A DNA stretch of 60,963 nucleotides. Origin: Desulfobacca sp. (lineage in GTDB: Bacteria; Desulfobacterota; Desulfobaccia; Desulfobaccales; Desulfobaccaceae). Numbering within the stretch: position 1 is the stretch's first letter; every line of letters begins with the position of its first letter. The DNA lies in assembly GCA_028695935.1 (NCBI GenBank), contig JAQVHY010000003.1, positions 1 to 60,963 on the forward strand. The letters are read 5' to 3'. Positions 1-8,582 of this stretch are shown one piece after another. The translations under genes were made by a program, and so were the position numbers. The notes under the pieces are model-generated. The model had not been told where the DNA came from, searched no databases, and saw only the letters and a program-made list of their open reading frames with translations.

Positions 1-6
1 TCCGAT

Positions 7-441
7 CTAGGCCTTATGGGCGGCGCCTCCGTTTTTGACCGGACTGGGTCCCAGGGCCCGAATCTTGCCGGTCATCTCCTGAGCGATGCGGGCGAAGTGC
101 GGGACTTCTCCGGTCATGATGTAACGCATCTCTAACCGCTCGCTGCCGATTTCCAGATCGTCCAGGATCTTTTTGGTATATTGCAACCTTTTCTTAGCCA
201 CCAGGTTGCCGGTTTTGTGATGACATTCGCCTTCTTTGCAGGCCACCACATAAACGCCGTCGGCTCCGTCTTGGAAAGCCCGCAGCAGGTGGATGACATC
301 AATCCTTCCGGTGCAGGGCACTTCAATGATGGAGACATTGGTGGGATAACTTAAACCTTGCTCGCCTGCCTTATCGGCCATTTCATAAGGGCAGAAATGA
401 CAGGTATAAGCAATAATCGTTGGCTCAAAAGCTTCGCTCAT
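7..441 (-). CDS. MvhD/FrhD-type hydrogenase iron-sulfur subunit (delta subunit family)
   Basis: Motifs TCHFCPYEMADKAG, PCTGRIDVIHLLRAFQDGADGV, CKEGECHHKTGN typical of the MvhD family. Confidence 0.88.
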   Translation of the reverse strand: MSEAFEPTIIAYTCHFCPYEMADKAGEQGLSYPTNVSIIEVPCTGRIDVIHLLRAFQDGADGVYVVACKEGECHHKTGNLVAKKRLQYTKKILDDLEIGSERLEMRYIMTGEVPHFARIAQEMTGKIRALGPSPVKNGGAAHKA

Positions 442-486
442 TCCCCTACTCCTTCTGGCAAAATCTTCCGATTCTACCTTGCCATC

Positions 487-948
487 TTAGGTCTGAGTCA
501 CCATGGGCCGGAGCGCCGCGGCGACGTTCTCCCCAGGCCTTGACCCGCTTAGCGGGTTAGGCCCTAATTCCTTGATTCTGGCGGTCATTTCCTGGGCAAT
601 TTCCGTAAATCTAGGCCCCATGCTGGCGGATAGATTATACATTGCCACCCGGTCAGCGCCGAGGCCCAGATCATCCAGAATCTCTTTCACCCGTTCCACT
701 TTACGCCGGGCCCGGAAATTGCCGGTCCGAAAATGACACTCCCCTTCCCGACACCCAGCTACCAGGACTCCATCTGCGCCGTATTGAAAAGCCCGTAACA
801 GATGGATGGTCTTGATCCGCCCCGAACAAGGGATTTGGATGATCAAGACATTAGCCGGATAACTTAACCGCATGGATCCGGCCAGATCCGCCGCCGCATA
901 AGCACAAAAATGGCAACAGAAAGCCAGGATTATCGGTTCGAAAACTAT
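487..948 (-). CDS. MvhD/FrhD-type hydrogenase iron-sulfur subunit; N-terminus extended past the ORF-track ATG (873) to a probable non-canonical ATA start
   Basis: In-frame upstream translation IVFEPIILAFCCHFCAYAAADLAGS restores the CCxFC segment matching the 7..441 paralog; GGGGAAAGG lies 8 nt upstream of ATA 948-946. Confidence 0.75.
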   Translation of the reverse strand: MVFEPIILAFCCHFCAYAAADLAGSMRLSYPANVLIIQIPCSGRIKTIHLLRAFQYGADGVLVAGCREGECHFRTGNFRARRKVERVKEILDDLGLGADRVAMYNLSASMGPRFTEIAQEMTARIKELGPNPLSGSRPGENVAAALRPMVTQT

Positions 949-1026
949 GTTTAAGACCTTTCCCCGGGTAATCAGCCCGGTTTGCCCTTCCTAATTGGCT
1001 ATAGGTGGTGCGCCTCTTTACCACCT

Positions 1027-3873
1027 TCAACCGGCCGCTTCGGCTAACAGGGCATCGCATTTGGCCAGCAACTGGGCATCAGTATAGCTCTGCAAGGTAA
1101 TGGCCTTGGCCGGACATTCCGCCGGACAGATACCACAACCCTGGCAGCGGGCCGGATCGATCACCGAGTAGCCGTCTTCACAGATATAGGGCACCTCGTA
1201 CGGACAGGCCCGCACACAGATCAGACAGGCGGCACAGATGTCCTTATCCACTACCGCCACCACCCCGCCGATGCGCTGGCGCTCAGCGGCCAGCACGGTT
1301 AAGGCCCGACCGGCCGCGGCCTGGGCCTGGGCGATGGTCTCGGTGATCAGTTTGGGCGCGTGGGCCAAACCGCACATATAGACGCCTTCGGTGAAGAAAT
1401 CTATAGGCCGTTGTTTTAAATGGACTTCCTGGAACCAGCCCAGGTTATCACGCTCCAGCTTCATGGTCTGGGCTAAGGCCTCGTTGTCACCGGGCACCGC
1501 GCCGGTGCTTAAGGCCAGGATATCGGGACTGAGGGTAACCTCGCGGTCCAAGATCAGATCTTTAAAGCGAATGCTTAACCGACCGCCTCTGTCCTCGGCA
1601 ATCGGCGGCTCTTGACGCCGATAACGGAACAACATGACCCCTTGCTTGCGGGCTTCCTGATAATAATCTTCCATCAGCCCATAGGTGCGCATATCGCGGT
1701 ACAGGATAAAGACATTTGCTTCGGGATTTAGCTTTTTGATATGTAAAGCGTTTTTGATCGCCGCCTGGCAACAGATGCGGCTGCAATTGGGGTTTTCCTG
1801 ATTCCGGGAGCCGACGCACTGGATCATGGCGATACTTTTCCAGCCCCTGGCCTCCTCCGGTTTAGTGGATAGACGCTCTCCCAATTCCAGTTGCGTCACC
1901 ACGGCCGGATTCTGACCATATAAATATTCCTTGGGTTTATAGGGCTCAGCCCCGGAGGCGACAATGGCGACGCCATGCCGGAGCTCCCGGGTGTCCCCAG
2001 CTACCTTAATTTTTGAGGTAAAGTCACCCTTTATCCCTTTAAATTCAACGATCTCGCTATTGGTCAGGACCTCGATCTGCGGATGGGCCTGGACCTGGGC
2101 AATCAGGTCCTGGAGGTAGGCCTGGACATCATCGCCCTCAATAGTGTTATAGAGACGGCGGGCGATGCCTCCCAGTTCTCCGGTCTTTTCGATCAGGGTA
2201 ACGGGAAAACCTTGCTGGGCCAGACTTAGGGCGGCATTCAGGCCGCCGATGCCGCCGCCCACGACCAGACCACTTCTGGTGACCGGCACCTCGGCTTCGC
2301 TAATCGGTTGCCGCAGGTTGGCGTCGGCGACGGCCATGCGGATCAGACCCTTGGCCTTTTGGGTAGCCTTCGCAGGTTCACCTTTATGGACCCAGGCAAC
2401 CTGTTCCCGAATATTGGTCATTTCCATCAGATACTTATTGAGACCGGCACTCTGCACAATATCCTGATACTGTTGCCGGTAATTGCGGACCGAACCCGCG
2501 GCCACCACCACCCGGTTGAGGTTGTTTTGCTGGATAATGTCCTTCATCTTTGCCGGGCCACCGGGGTTGCACAAGAACTCTCCGATTTCGGCCAGGGCAA
2601 CGTTAGCCAGGGTTTTGGCATAAGAGGCCAAAGCCGGAAGGTCTAGACTGCTGGAATCAATCCCACAACTATCAATAAATACTCCCACCCGAGGAGCTTC
2701 ACCGGAGACCTCACGTTCCGCCGGATAGCTCTTGGGTTTGGCCACCGTGCCCCGGACGTTATTTAGATCCGCCGACACCGCGGCCACCGCGGCCGAGGCC
2801 TGGGTTACGGATTCGGGAATATTTAACGGATTCTGAAAAGCCCCGCACACATAGATACCCGGCCGGTTGGTCTTTACCGGCTGGAAGGTGGAAGTCTGGG
2901 CAAAATTATGTTGGTTAAGTTCAACCCCTAGTTTATGGGCCAACTCCTGGGTCGCCTTGGTGATTTGCATACCTACGGACAGCACCACCAGGTCGTAGAC
3001 CTCAACCTGGCTCTGACCGGTATCATCAATGTACTTTAGACTTAAGTTATGGTTTTCTACCGGGTCGATAGTATGGATGCGGGAGCGGATCAGTCGCACC
3101 CCTAAATTCTCCGCCCGGTGCAGATATAGCTCAAAATCCTTGCCAAAGGTGCGGATATCCATAAAAAAGATGCTGGTCTCGGGCGGCTCCGGACACAGTT
3201 CCTTGGCCATCATGGCTTCTTTAAGCGCATACATGCAGCAGATCGAAGAACAATAGGCATTATCGCCATGATGAATGTCCCGGGAACCCACGCATTGGAA
3301 CCAGGCAATCTTTTTGGCCTCCTGACCGTCAGACGGGCGTAGGAGACGGCCGCCGGTGGGACCGGTACCCGACAAGAGGCGTTCAAATTCTAGGCTATTG
3401 ATGACATTAGGATAGTCAGCATAATGATAAACATCATATATGGTTGGATCAAAGACCTCATAGCCAGGAGCCAGAATAACGGCCCCTATCTTTAGGTTTC
3501 GGGCTTGGGACTCCGAGCCGACCCGGACCTGGGCCTGGAAGTTTCCTGGTTCCCCCTCTAATTTCTGGAGGTCAGCCTGGGGCAGGAACTCGATAAAGGG
3601 ATGGCGGGTAACTTCCACAAACCCATGGGTATCCTGTTTCGGGCAGACCATACAGAGGAAACAGTCATGGGTGGGAAACATCTTGTCCAGTTCTGCGGTG
3701 ACCCCGCCAACCTTGGCGGTTTTTTCCAATAAATAAACATAATAACCCGAGTTGGCCAAATCTTCGGCGGCCTGGACGCCTGTCACCCCGGCTCCAACTA
3801 CCAGGACGGCGCCGCTAGGACCCCCACTCTGGCCTGGATTCGACCCACTTTTTTCTATACCTCGCTCCGCCAT
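1027..3873 (-). CDS. HdrA-like protein (CoB-CoM heterodisulfide reductase subunit A family), two flavin modules plus C-terminal 2x[4Fe-4S]
   Basis: VLVVGAGVTGVQAAEDLANSGYYVYLLEK, QCVGSRD, second GGGIGGLNAALSLAQQG domain, C-terminal CAACLICVRACP / CQGCGICPAECP. Confidence 0.9.
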   Translation of the reverse strand: MAERGIEKSGSNPGQSGGPSGAVLVVGAGVTGVQAAEDLANSGYYVYLLEKTAKVGGVTAELDKMFPTHDCFLCMVCPKQDTHGFVEVTRHPFIEFLPQADLQKLEGEPGNFQAQVRVGSESQARNLKIGAVILAPGYEVFDPTIYDVYHYADYPNVINSLEFERLLSGTGPTGGRLLRPSDGQEAKKIAWFQCVGSRDIHHGDNAYCSSICCMYALKEAMMAKELCPEPPETSIFFMDIRTFGKDFELYLHRAENLGVRLIRSRIHTIDPVENHNLSLKYIDDTGQSQVEVYDLVVLSVGMQITKATQELAHKLGVELNQHNFAQTSTFQPVKTNRPGIYVCGAFQNPLNIPESVTQASAAVAAVSADLNNVRGTVAKPKSYPAEREVSGEAPRVGVFIDSCGIDSSSLDLPALASYAKTLANVALAEIGEFLCNPGGPAKMKDIIQQNNLNRVVVAAGSVRNYRQQYQDIVQSAGLNKYLMEMTNIREQVAWVHKGEPAKATQKAKGLIRMAVADANLRQPISEAEVPVTRSGLVVGGGIGGLNAALSLAQQGFPVTLIEKTGELGGIARRLYNTIEGDDVQAYLQDLIAQVQAHPQIEVLTNSEIVEFKGIKGDFTSKIKVAGDTRELRHGVAIVASGAEPYKPKEYLYGQNPAVVTQLELGERLSTKPEEARGWKSIAMIQCVGSRNQENPNCSRICCQAAIKNALHIKKLNPEANVFILYRDMRTYGLMEDYYQEARKQGVMLFRYRRQEPPIAEDRGGRLSIRFKDLILDREVTLSPDILALSTGAVPGDNEALAQTMKLERDNLGWFQEVHLKQRPIDFFTEGVYMCGLAHAPKLITETIAQAQAAAGRALTVLAAERQRIGGVVAVVDKDICAACLICVRACPYEVPYICEDGYSVIDPARCQGCGICPAECPAKAITLQSYTDAQLLAKCDALLAEAAG

Positions 3874-4405
3874 TTTTTCCTTCCTCTTTTAGAGAGATTT
3901 CAGACCAGTTAGCCAATCTTTGACACCGAGATCTGTCTGTTCCCGGAGCGTGACCGCTGTCGTCCTGATCGTCCGGGGAGAATGAGTCATCGGCTAGCGT
4001 TAGGTTAAGCCCCCGGGTTGGCGGTGGCGCTGATCGCACCGCCTCCCGTTATGATGGCGTAACCTGGAACCAAGTTTTCCGCCCTGAAAGCTCGGAAACT
4101 AGGGGATAATCTTGTAAAATATTTCTCATTCTCCAACATTAGAAATTATTATTACCATTGTGTCCATAGACCTGTCAATAACAATTATGAGTAAATATTC
4201 ACTAGAATGACCTAATCGTGGGTTAAAATATTATCAAGCTGCACAATTGCCCAAGGGTCTGCGGAAAAGAAACGATAGCCAGTCGGATTTGTTATCTTCC
4301 GCACAATCTTACCATTTAAGCTGGCCGGGCTGGCCGATTTCGCTTGACAGGTTAGCCCTTAATCATTAAAATTTGTATTTGAATCTCAATAAATTATCTG
4401 TGGTC

Positions 4406-4864
4406 ATGAAATCTGAACTAGAAATTTTTAAAGAATATATCCGGGGGCGGGGCTTACGCCAAACCCCGGAGCGGGAGAAGATCCTACAGGAGATAACCGC
4501 CTTCCACGGCCATTTTGATGTGGATGAACTTTATCTCCGTCTCCGCCGCCAGGGCATTAAGATTTCCAAGGCCTCTATTTATCGAACTTTACCGCTGTTG
4601 TTGGATTGCGGTCTGATCCGCGAGGTCGATTTTACCGACGGCCATTGGCACTATGAGTCCATCTATGGTCAGCCGCATCATTGCCACCTGCGTTGCCTGA
4701 AATGCGGGGCAATTGTCGAATTTGAAGACCCTCTGCTGATCTGTGTGGAACAGAAACTGGCCTGGAGGTTTGGTTATCTGGTCAAAACCCATACCTTGGA
4801 AGTCCAGGGCGTCTGTCCCGAGTGTCAAGAAAGGCTCGGGACCGGAGACGATGGCGGCGATTGA
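4406..4864 (+). CDS. Fur family transcriptional regulator
   Basis: RQTPEREKILQEI, HFDVDELYLRLR, SKASIYRTLPLLLDCGLIREV, HCHLRCLKCGAIVEF, CPEC; ATG at 4406 preferred over TTG at 4373. Confidence 0.9.
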   Translation: MKSELEIFKEYIRGRGLRQTPEREKILQEITAFHGHFDVDELYLRLRRQGIKISKASIYRTLPLLLDCGLIREVDFTDGHWHYESIYGQPHHCHLRCLKCGAIVEFEDPLLICVEQKLAWRFGYLVKTHTLEVQGVCPECQERLGTGDDGGD

Positions 4865-4910
4865 GGCTACCAGGTCCCTATCGGACCCCAAGCCCTACTT
4901 TTATCGGACT

Positions 4911-4931
4911 CTGAACCTTGAACTTTGAACC
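4911..4931. repeat. Heptanucleotide array (ctgaacc ttgaact ttgaacc)
   Basis: Read directly, between fur and recD2. Confidence 0.85.
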
Positions 4932-5090
4932 TTTCGTAACAGAACACAGTTTCTGCTTGGTTAAGACCATCTCCTCGTGATTATTAGTACCAAAGATCTA
5001 TACAATAAGCGGCACGCCTTCTTTCCTTCTTAAAATCGACAAATTCTGCTATTATTAAAAAAAATACTAGGGTCTGATTATCCCACAATA

Positions 5091-7310
5091 ATGGTAGCCG
5101 CAACTCCAGAACCATCCCATTCAGATGATTTGGCCACGCTGGCCGGGCAGGTGGAGCGGATCAGCTATACCGATCCGGTGAGTCACTTTACCGTAGCCCG
5201 TCTCCAGACCAAGGGCCGCCCGGACCTGGTCACGGTGGTCGGACCCCTGACCGGTATTCAGGAAGGCGAGCAATTGCGCCTTAAGGGACGCTGGGCGGTC
5301 CACCCCCGCTTCGGCGAGCAATTCCAGGTGGTCTGGTGGACCTCGGTAGTCCCGGCCACGGCCGCCGGGATCCAAAAATACCTGGGATCCGGTTTTATTC
5401 ACGGCATCGGTCCCGAATTGGCCGCACGTCTGGTCAAGCAATTCGGCGCGCAAACTTTGGATATTATTGATAATACCCCCAAACGCTTACAGGAAGTGCC
5501 CGGAATCGGCAGTAAACGCGCTGCCCAGATTCAGGCGGCCTGGGAAACCCAGAAAGACATCCGCGAGGTCATGCTGTTTCTCCAGGAGCATGGGGTGGGG
5601 GTGGCCTATGCCACCAAGATCTATAAACAGTATGGTTCTCAGGCCATCCAGGTAGTCAGCGACAACCCCTATCAACTGGCCACCGAAGTCTACGGTATCG
5701 GTTTCCTTACTGCCGACCGCCTGGCCGCCCGCCTCAACATTGATCGCCAATCACCGGCTCGCCTGGCCGCGGGTCTGCTTTACAGCCTGGACCAGTTGGC
5801 CAAACAAGGGCACGTCTATGCCCCTCGTAAACTATTGATCACCAAGGCCCAGGAGTTATTGGAGTCCGAAGGGCCAGCCCTGGAAGCCGCCCTGGAGAGC
5901 CAGGTGCAGGAGGGTCACCTGGTGATTGAGCGTCTGGAGGGGGGAGAAACCGCCATCTACCGCAAACCATTTTTTGTGGCGGAAACCGGCATTGCCCAGC
6001 TCCTGGCCCGGCTGCGCGCCGGACCGGGATTAGAGCGGCCGCTGGCTCTGGATCAGGCCCTGGAATGGGCCCAGAAGCGTCGGCGGTTAAAGTTATCCGC
6101 CGAACAGGCGCAGGCGGTGACCGCAGCCCTGACCGAAAAGGTCCTGGTGATTACCGGGGGCCCGGGAACCGGTAAGACCACTATTATTAGTTGCATTACG
6201 GATATTTATCGGTCGCTGGGAGCCCGGGTAACCCTGTTGGCGCCCACCGGCCGGGCCGCCAAGCGTTTGTCCGAAGCGACCGGTAGCGAGGCCTCCACTA
6301 TTCACCGCTGCCTGGAATTTTCGCCGCAGACCGGAGGCTTTCGGCGCAATGCGGGGGATCCGTTAAAGACCGATGTGGTGGTGGTCGATGAGGTCTCCAT
6401 GGTGGACACCATCCTGATGTACCACCTGTTGAAGGCCCTGCCCGCAGTCGCCCGCCTCATACTGGTCGGCGATGCCCACCAGTTGCCCTCGGTCGGTCCG
6501 GGTAATGTCCTCAAAGATCTGCTGGATTCGGGGGTGATCCCGGTAGTCCAGTTGCGGGAAATCTATCGCCAGGCCCGTCAGAGTCTGATAGTTATTAATG
6601 CCCACCGGATCAATCAGGGCCAGTTTCCGATTATGCCCCCTCAGCCCCAGACCGCGGATTTCTTCTTTCTGGAGATCGACGACCCGGAAATACTGCGGGA
6701 TCGATTGCTTGAGATAGTGGCCCACAGACTGCCGCGGCGCTATGGTTTTAACCCGGTCCGAGATATCCAAGTCCTTACCCCGATGCATCGGGGGGTGGTC
6801 GGCGTCCAAAATCTTAACCAGGAACTGCAAAAGCAGATTAACCAAAACCCCGTCATCTGGCAGGGTGGGGGCCGGATGTTTAAACTGCATGACAAGATCA
6901 TGCAACTGCGCAATAATTATGATAAAGAGGTGTTTAATGGGGATATCGGTCTGGTCAGCGGCTATGATGCTGAAAACAACTTACTGAGGGTTAATTTTGA
7001 GGGTCGGCAAGTGAGTTATGAGCCGGCCGAATGGGATGAAATAACGCTGGCCTACGCGGTGTCGGTCCACAAAGCCCAAGGCAACGAGTTTCCCGCGGTG
7101 GTTATCGCGCTCACTACCCACCACTATTTGATGCTGCAACGGAACCTGATCTATACCGCCATTACCCGCGGGAAACGGCTGGTCGTCCTGTTGGGTAGTA
7201 AAAAGGCCCTGAGCATGGCCATCCGCAACGATCGGCCCTTGAAACGCTATTCCGGTTTAGCCGCGCGTCTGCGTCAGAGCTTGACTGGATCAGGGTCTAA
7301 AAGTCCTTGA
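5091..7310 (+). CDS. recD2: RecD2-type ATP-dependent DNA helicase
   Basis: Helix-hairpin-helix N-terminal region, ITGGPGTGKTT Walker A, VVVDEVSMVD, C-terminal YAVSVHKAQGNEFPAVVI. Confidence 0.93.
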   Translation: MVAATPEPSHSDDLATLAGQVERISYTDPVSHFTVARLQTKGRPDLVTVVGPLTGIQEGEQLRLKGRWAVHPRFGEQFQVVWWTSVVPATAAGIQKYLGSGFIHGIGPELAARLVKQFGAQTLDIIDNTPKRLQEVPGIGSKRAAQIQAAWETQKDIREVMLFLQEHGVGVAYATKIYKQYGSQAIQVVSDNPYQLATEVYGIGFLTADRLAARLNIDRQSPARLAAGLLYSLDQLAKQGHVYAPRKLLITKAQELLESEGPALEAALESQVQEGHLVIERLEGGETAIYRKPFFVAETGIAQLLARLRAGPGLERPLALDQALEWAQKRRRLKLSAEQAQAVTAALTEKVLVITGGPGTGKTTIISCITDIYRSLGARVTLLAPTGRAAKRLSEATGSEASTIHRCLEFSPQTGGFRRNAGDPLKTDVVVVDEVSMVDTILMYHLLKALPAVARLILVGDAHQLPSVGPGNVLKDLLDSGVIPVVQLREIYRQARQSLIVINAHRINQGQFPIMPPQPQTADFFFLEIDDPEILRDRLLEIVAHRLPRRYGFNPVRDIQVLTPMHRGVVGVQNLNQELQKQINQNPVIWQGGGRMFKLHDKIMQLRNNYDKEVFNGDIGLVSGYDAENNLLRVNFEGRQVSYEPAEWDEITLAYAVSVHKAQGNEFPAVVIALTTHHYLMLQRNLIYTAITRGKRLVVLLGSKKALSMAIRNDRPLKRYSGLAARLRQSLTGSGSKSP

Positions 7311-7365
7311 CTTTTTATCTGTATCGAATAAAATCAATCTCATAGAAACTAAAGGGGAAGCGGGA

Positions 7366-7596
7366 GTGTCACTAGAGCTCTTTGAAGTCTTGGAGAACCG
7401 ACTGGAACAGATCCTCACTCAGTACCAAACTCTGAAAACGGATAATGCCTCTCTACTTAAGTCTCTGCAGGAAAAGGAGCAGGCGCTCAAGGAGGCTCAG
7501 GAATATCTCGACAAAATAGGCCGAGAGCGGGAGTTGGTAAAGCAGCGCATAGACCAGCTGTTGCACAAATTAGGAAGCCTCGGCGCCGAAACCTAA
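7366..7596 (+). CDS. zapB: ZapB-like coiled-coil cell division protein
   Basis: Short coiled coil directly upstream of zapA; GTG start. Confidence 0.6.
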   Translation: MSLELFEVLENRLEQILTQYQTLKTDNASLLKSLQEKEQALKEAQEYLDKIGRERELVKQRIDQLLHKLGSLGAET

Positions 7597-7613
7597 GGAG
7601 TAATTATTTACTG

Positions 7614-7913
7614 GTGCCGGAAACTATAAAGATTGAGATACTGGGTCGGCCGATCACCCTGAAAAGTGAGGCGCCCCCCGGACGGATTGAATCCATCACC
7701 CGTCTGGTGGATGACCAAATCAAAGAAATCAGGCAGGCGTTGCCCGCGATATCTCCTTTGGAGGTGGCTATTATGGCCGCCCTCAACCTGGCTTACGAAT
7801 ATCTGGAGATGAAGGAGGATTACCAGCAACTCCAAAGGGAAGTTGAAACCAAATCGCAACATTTAATAAAATTAATCGAGATGCGCAGTTCGCTTCCCCT
7901 GCAATGCTCGTGA
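7614..7913 (+). CDS. zapA: ZapA-like cell division protein
   Basis: ETIKIEILGRPITLKS..., MAALNLAYEYL...; precedes 6S RNA. Confidence 0.82.
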   Translation: MPETIKIEILGRPITLKSEAPPGRIESITRLVDDQIKEIRQALPAISPLEVAIMAALNLAYEYLEMKEDYQQLQREVETKSQHLIKLIEMRSSLPLQCS

Positions 7914-8077
7914 TTAACAGCTTAGTTGATGTTCCAACACTACAAAACCGGGTTTCAGGTGGACTCCGTTGTGCAGGGCCCGCGAGGGAAAGCCTGAAGG
8001 AGCAACCATAGAGACCCACTTGAACTTTAGAGGTTCAAAACTTCCTGTTAACACGGCATTATTTGTGGGGGAAGCGA
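7889..8077 (+). ncRNA. ssrS: 6S RNA
   Basis: Long terminal stem: ttcgcttcccctgcaatgctcgtgattaacag (7889-7920) pairs with ctgttaacacggcattatttgtgggggaagcgaa (8045-8078); contains CACTTGAACTTTAGAGGTTCAA resembling the E. coli 6S 3' strand; position just after zapA. Confidence 0.78.
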
Positions 8078-8582
8078 AATTTTTTGGGCCAGGTCGTGAC
8101 TCCTTAGGTTTACCAGGGAGTCCTCAGACTGGAGAACACCGCATTATCGGTGCCCGGGGCGGATGAAAGAATATTTGGGGCCCCAATATATCAGGTTAAG
8201 CTATTACCACCTGCGGGGATGGTTTTACATAGATAACAAGATCTTGTGGAGGTAAAAACCTCTCCCGGAGGGGGATCAGCAATCCCCCCTCCAGGCAAGG
8301 TCAGGCTTCAAAGAAAGGAGGTTAATCAAAGTCTGTACCGCGCTGGGGTACTGTTTACCTCGAGCAATATCTTAAAGCAGATTTTTATATATGTTAGGTT
8401 AGCCTGATCACGGCTGACCCGAGAATGGTTCTATCCCGCCCTGTTGATCCAGCCTCACGCGGCTTTCGGTCGCGACCGCCAATCTAAAAGAAATATCATT
8501 AAACAGCTTTGAAACAATTTTCACATAATCTGCTCCCTGGTTTAATGGTGAAGCAGTAATAAATATAGAGGGGAGAACCGCT

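Noticed and set aside
7-3873. Selenocysteine (in-frame UGA) in MvhD/HdrA proteins
   Set aside because: All Cys positions examined are encoded by ordinary Cys codons and the ORFs are continuous without in-frame UGA.
4130-4230. AT-rich imperfect palindromes between hdrA and fur that could be Fur/PerR boxes
   Set aside because: ttagaaattattattacc and gtcaataacaattatgag are only loosely similar to known boxes; cannot be supported without a matrix search or footprinting.
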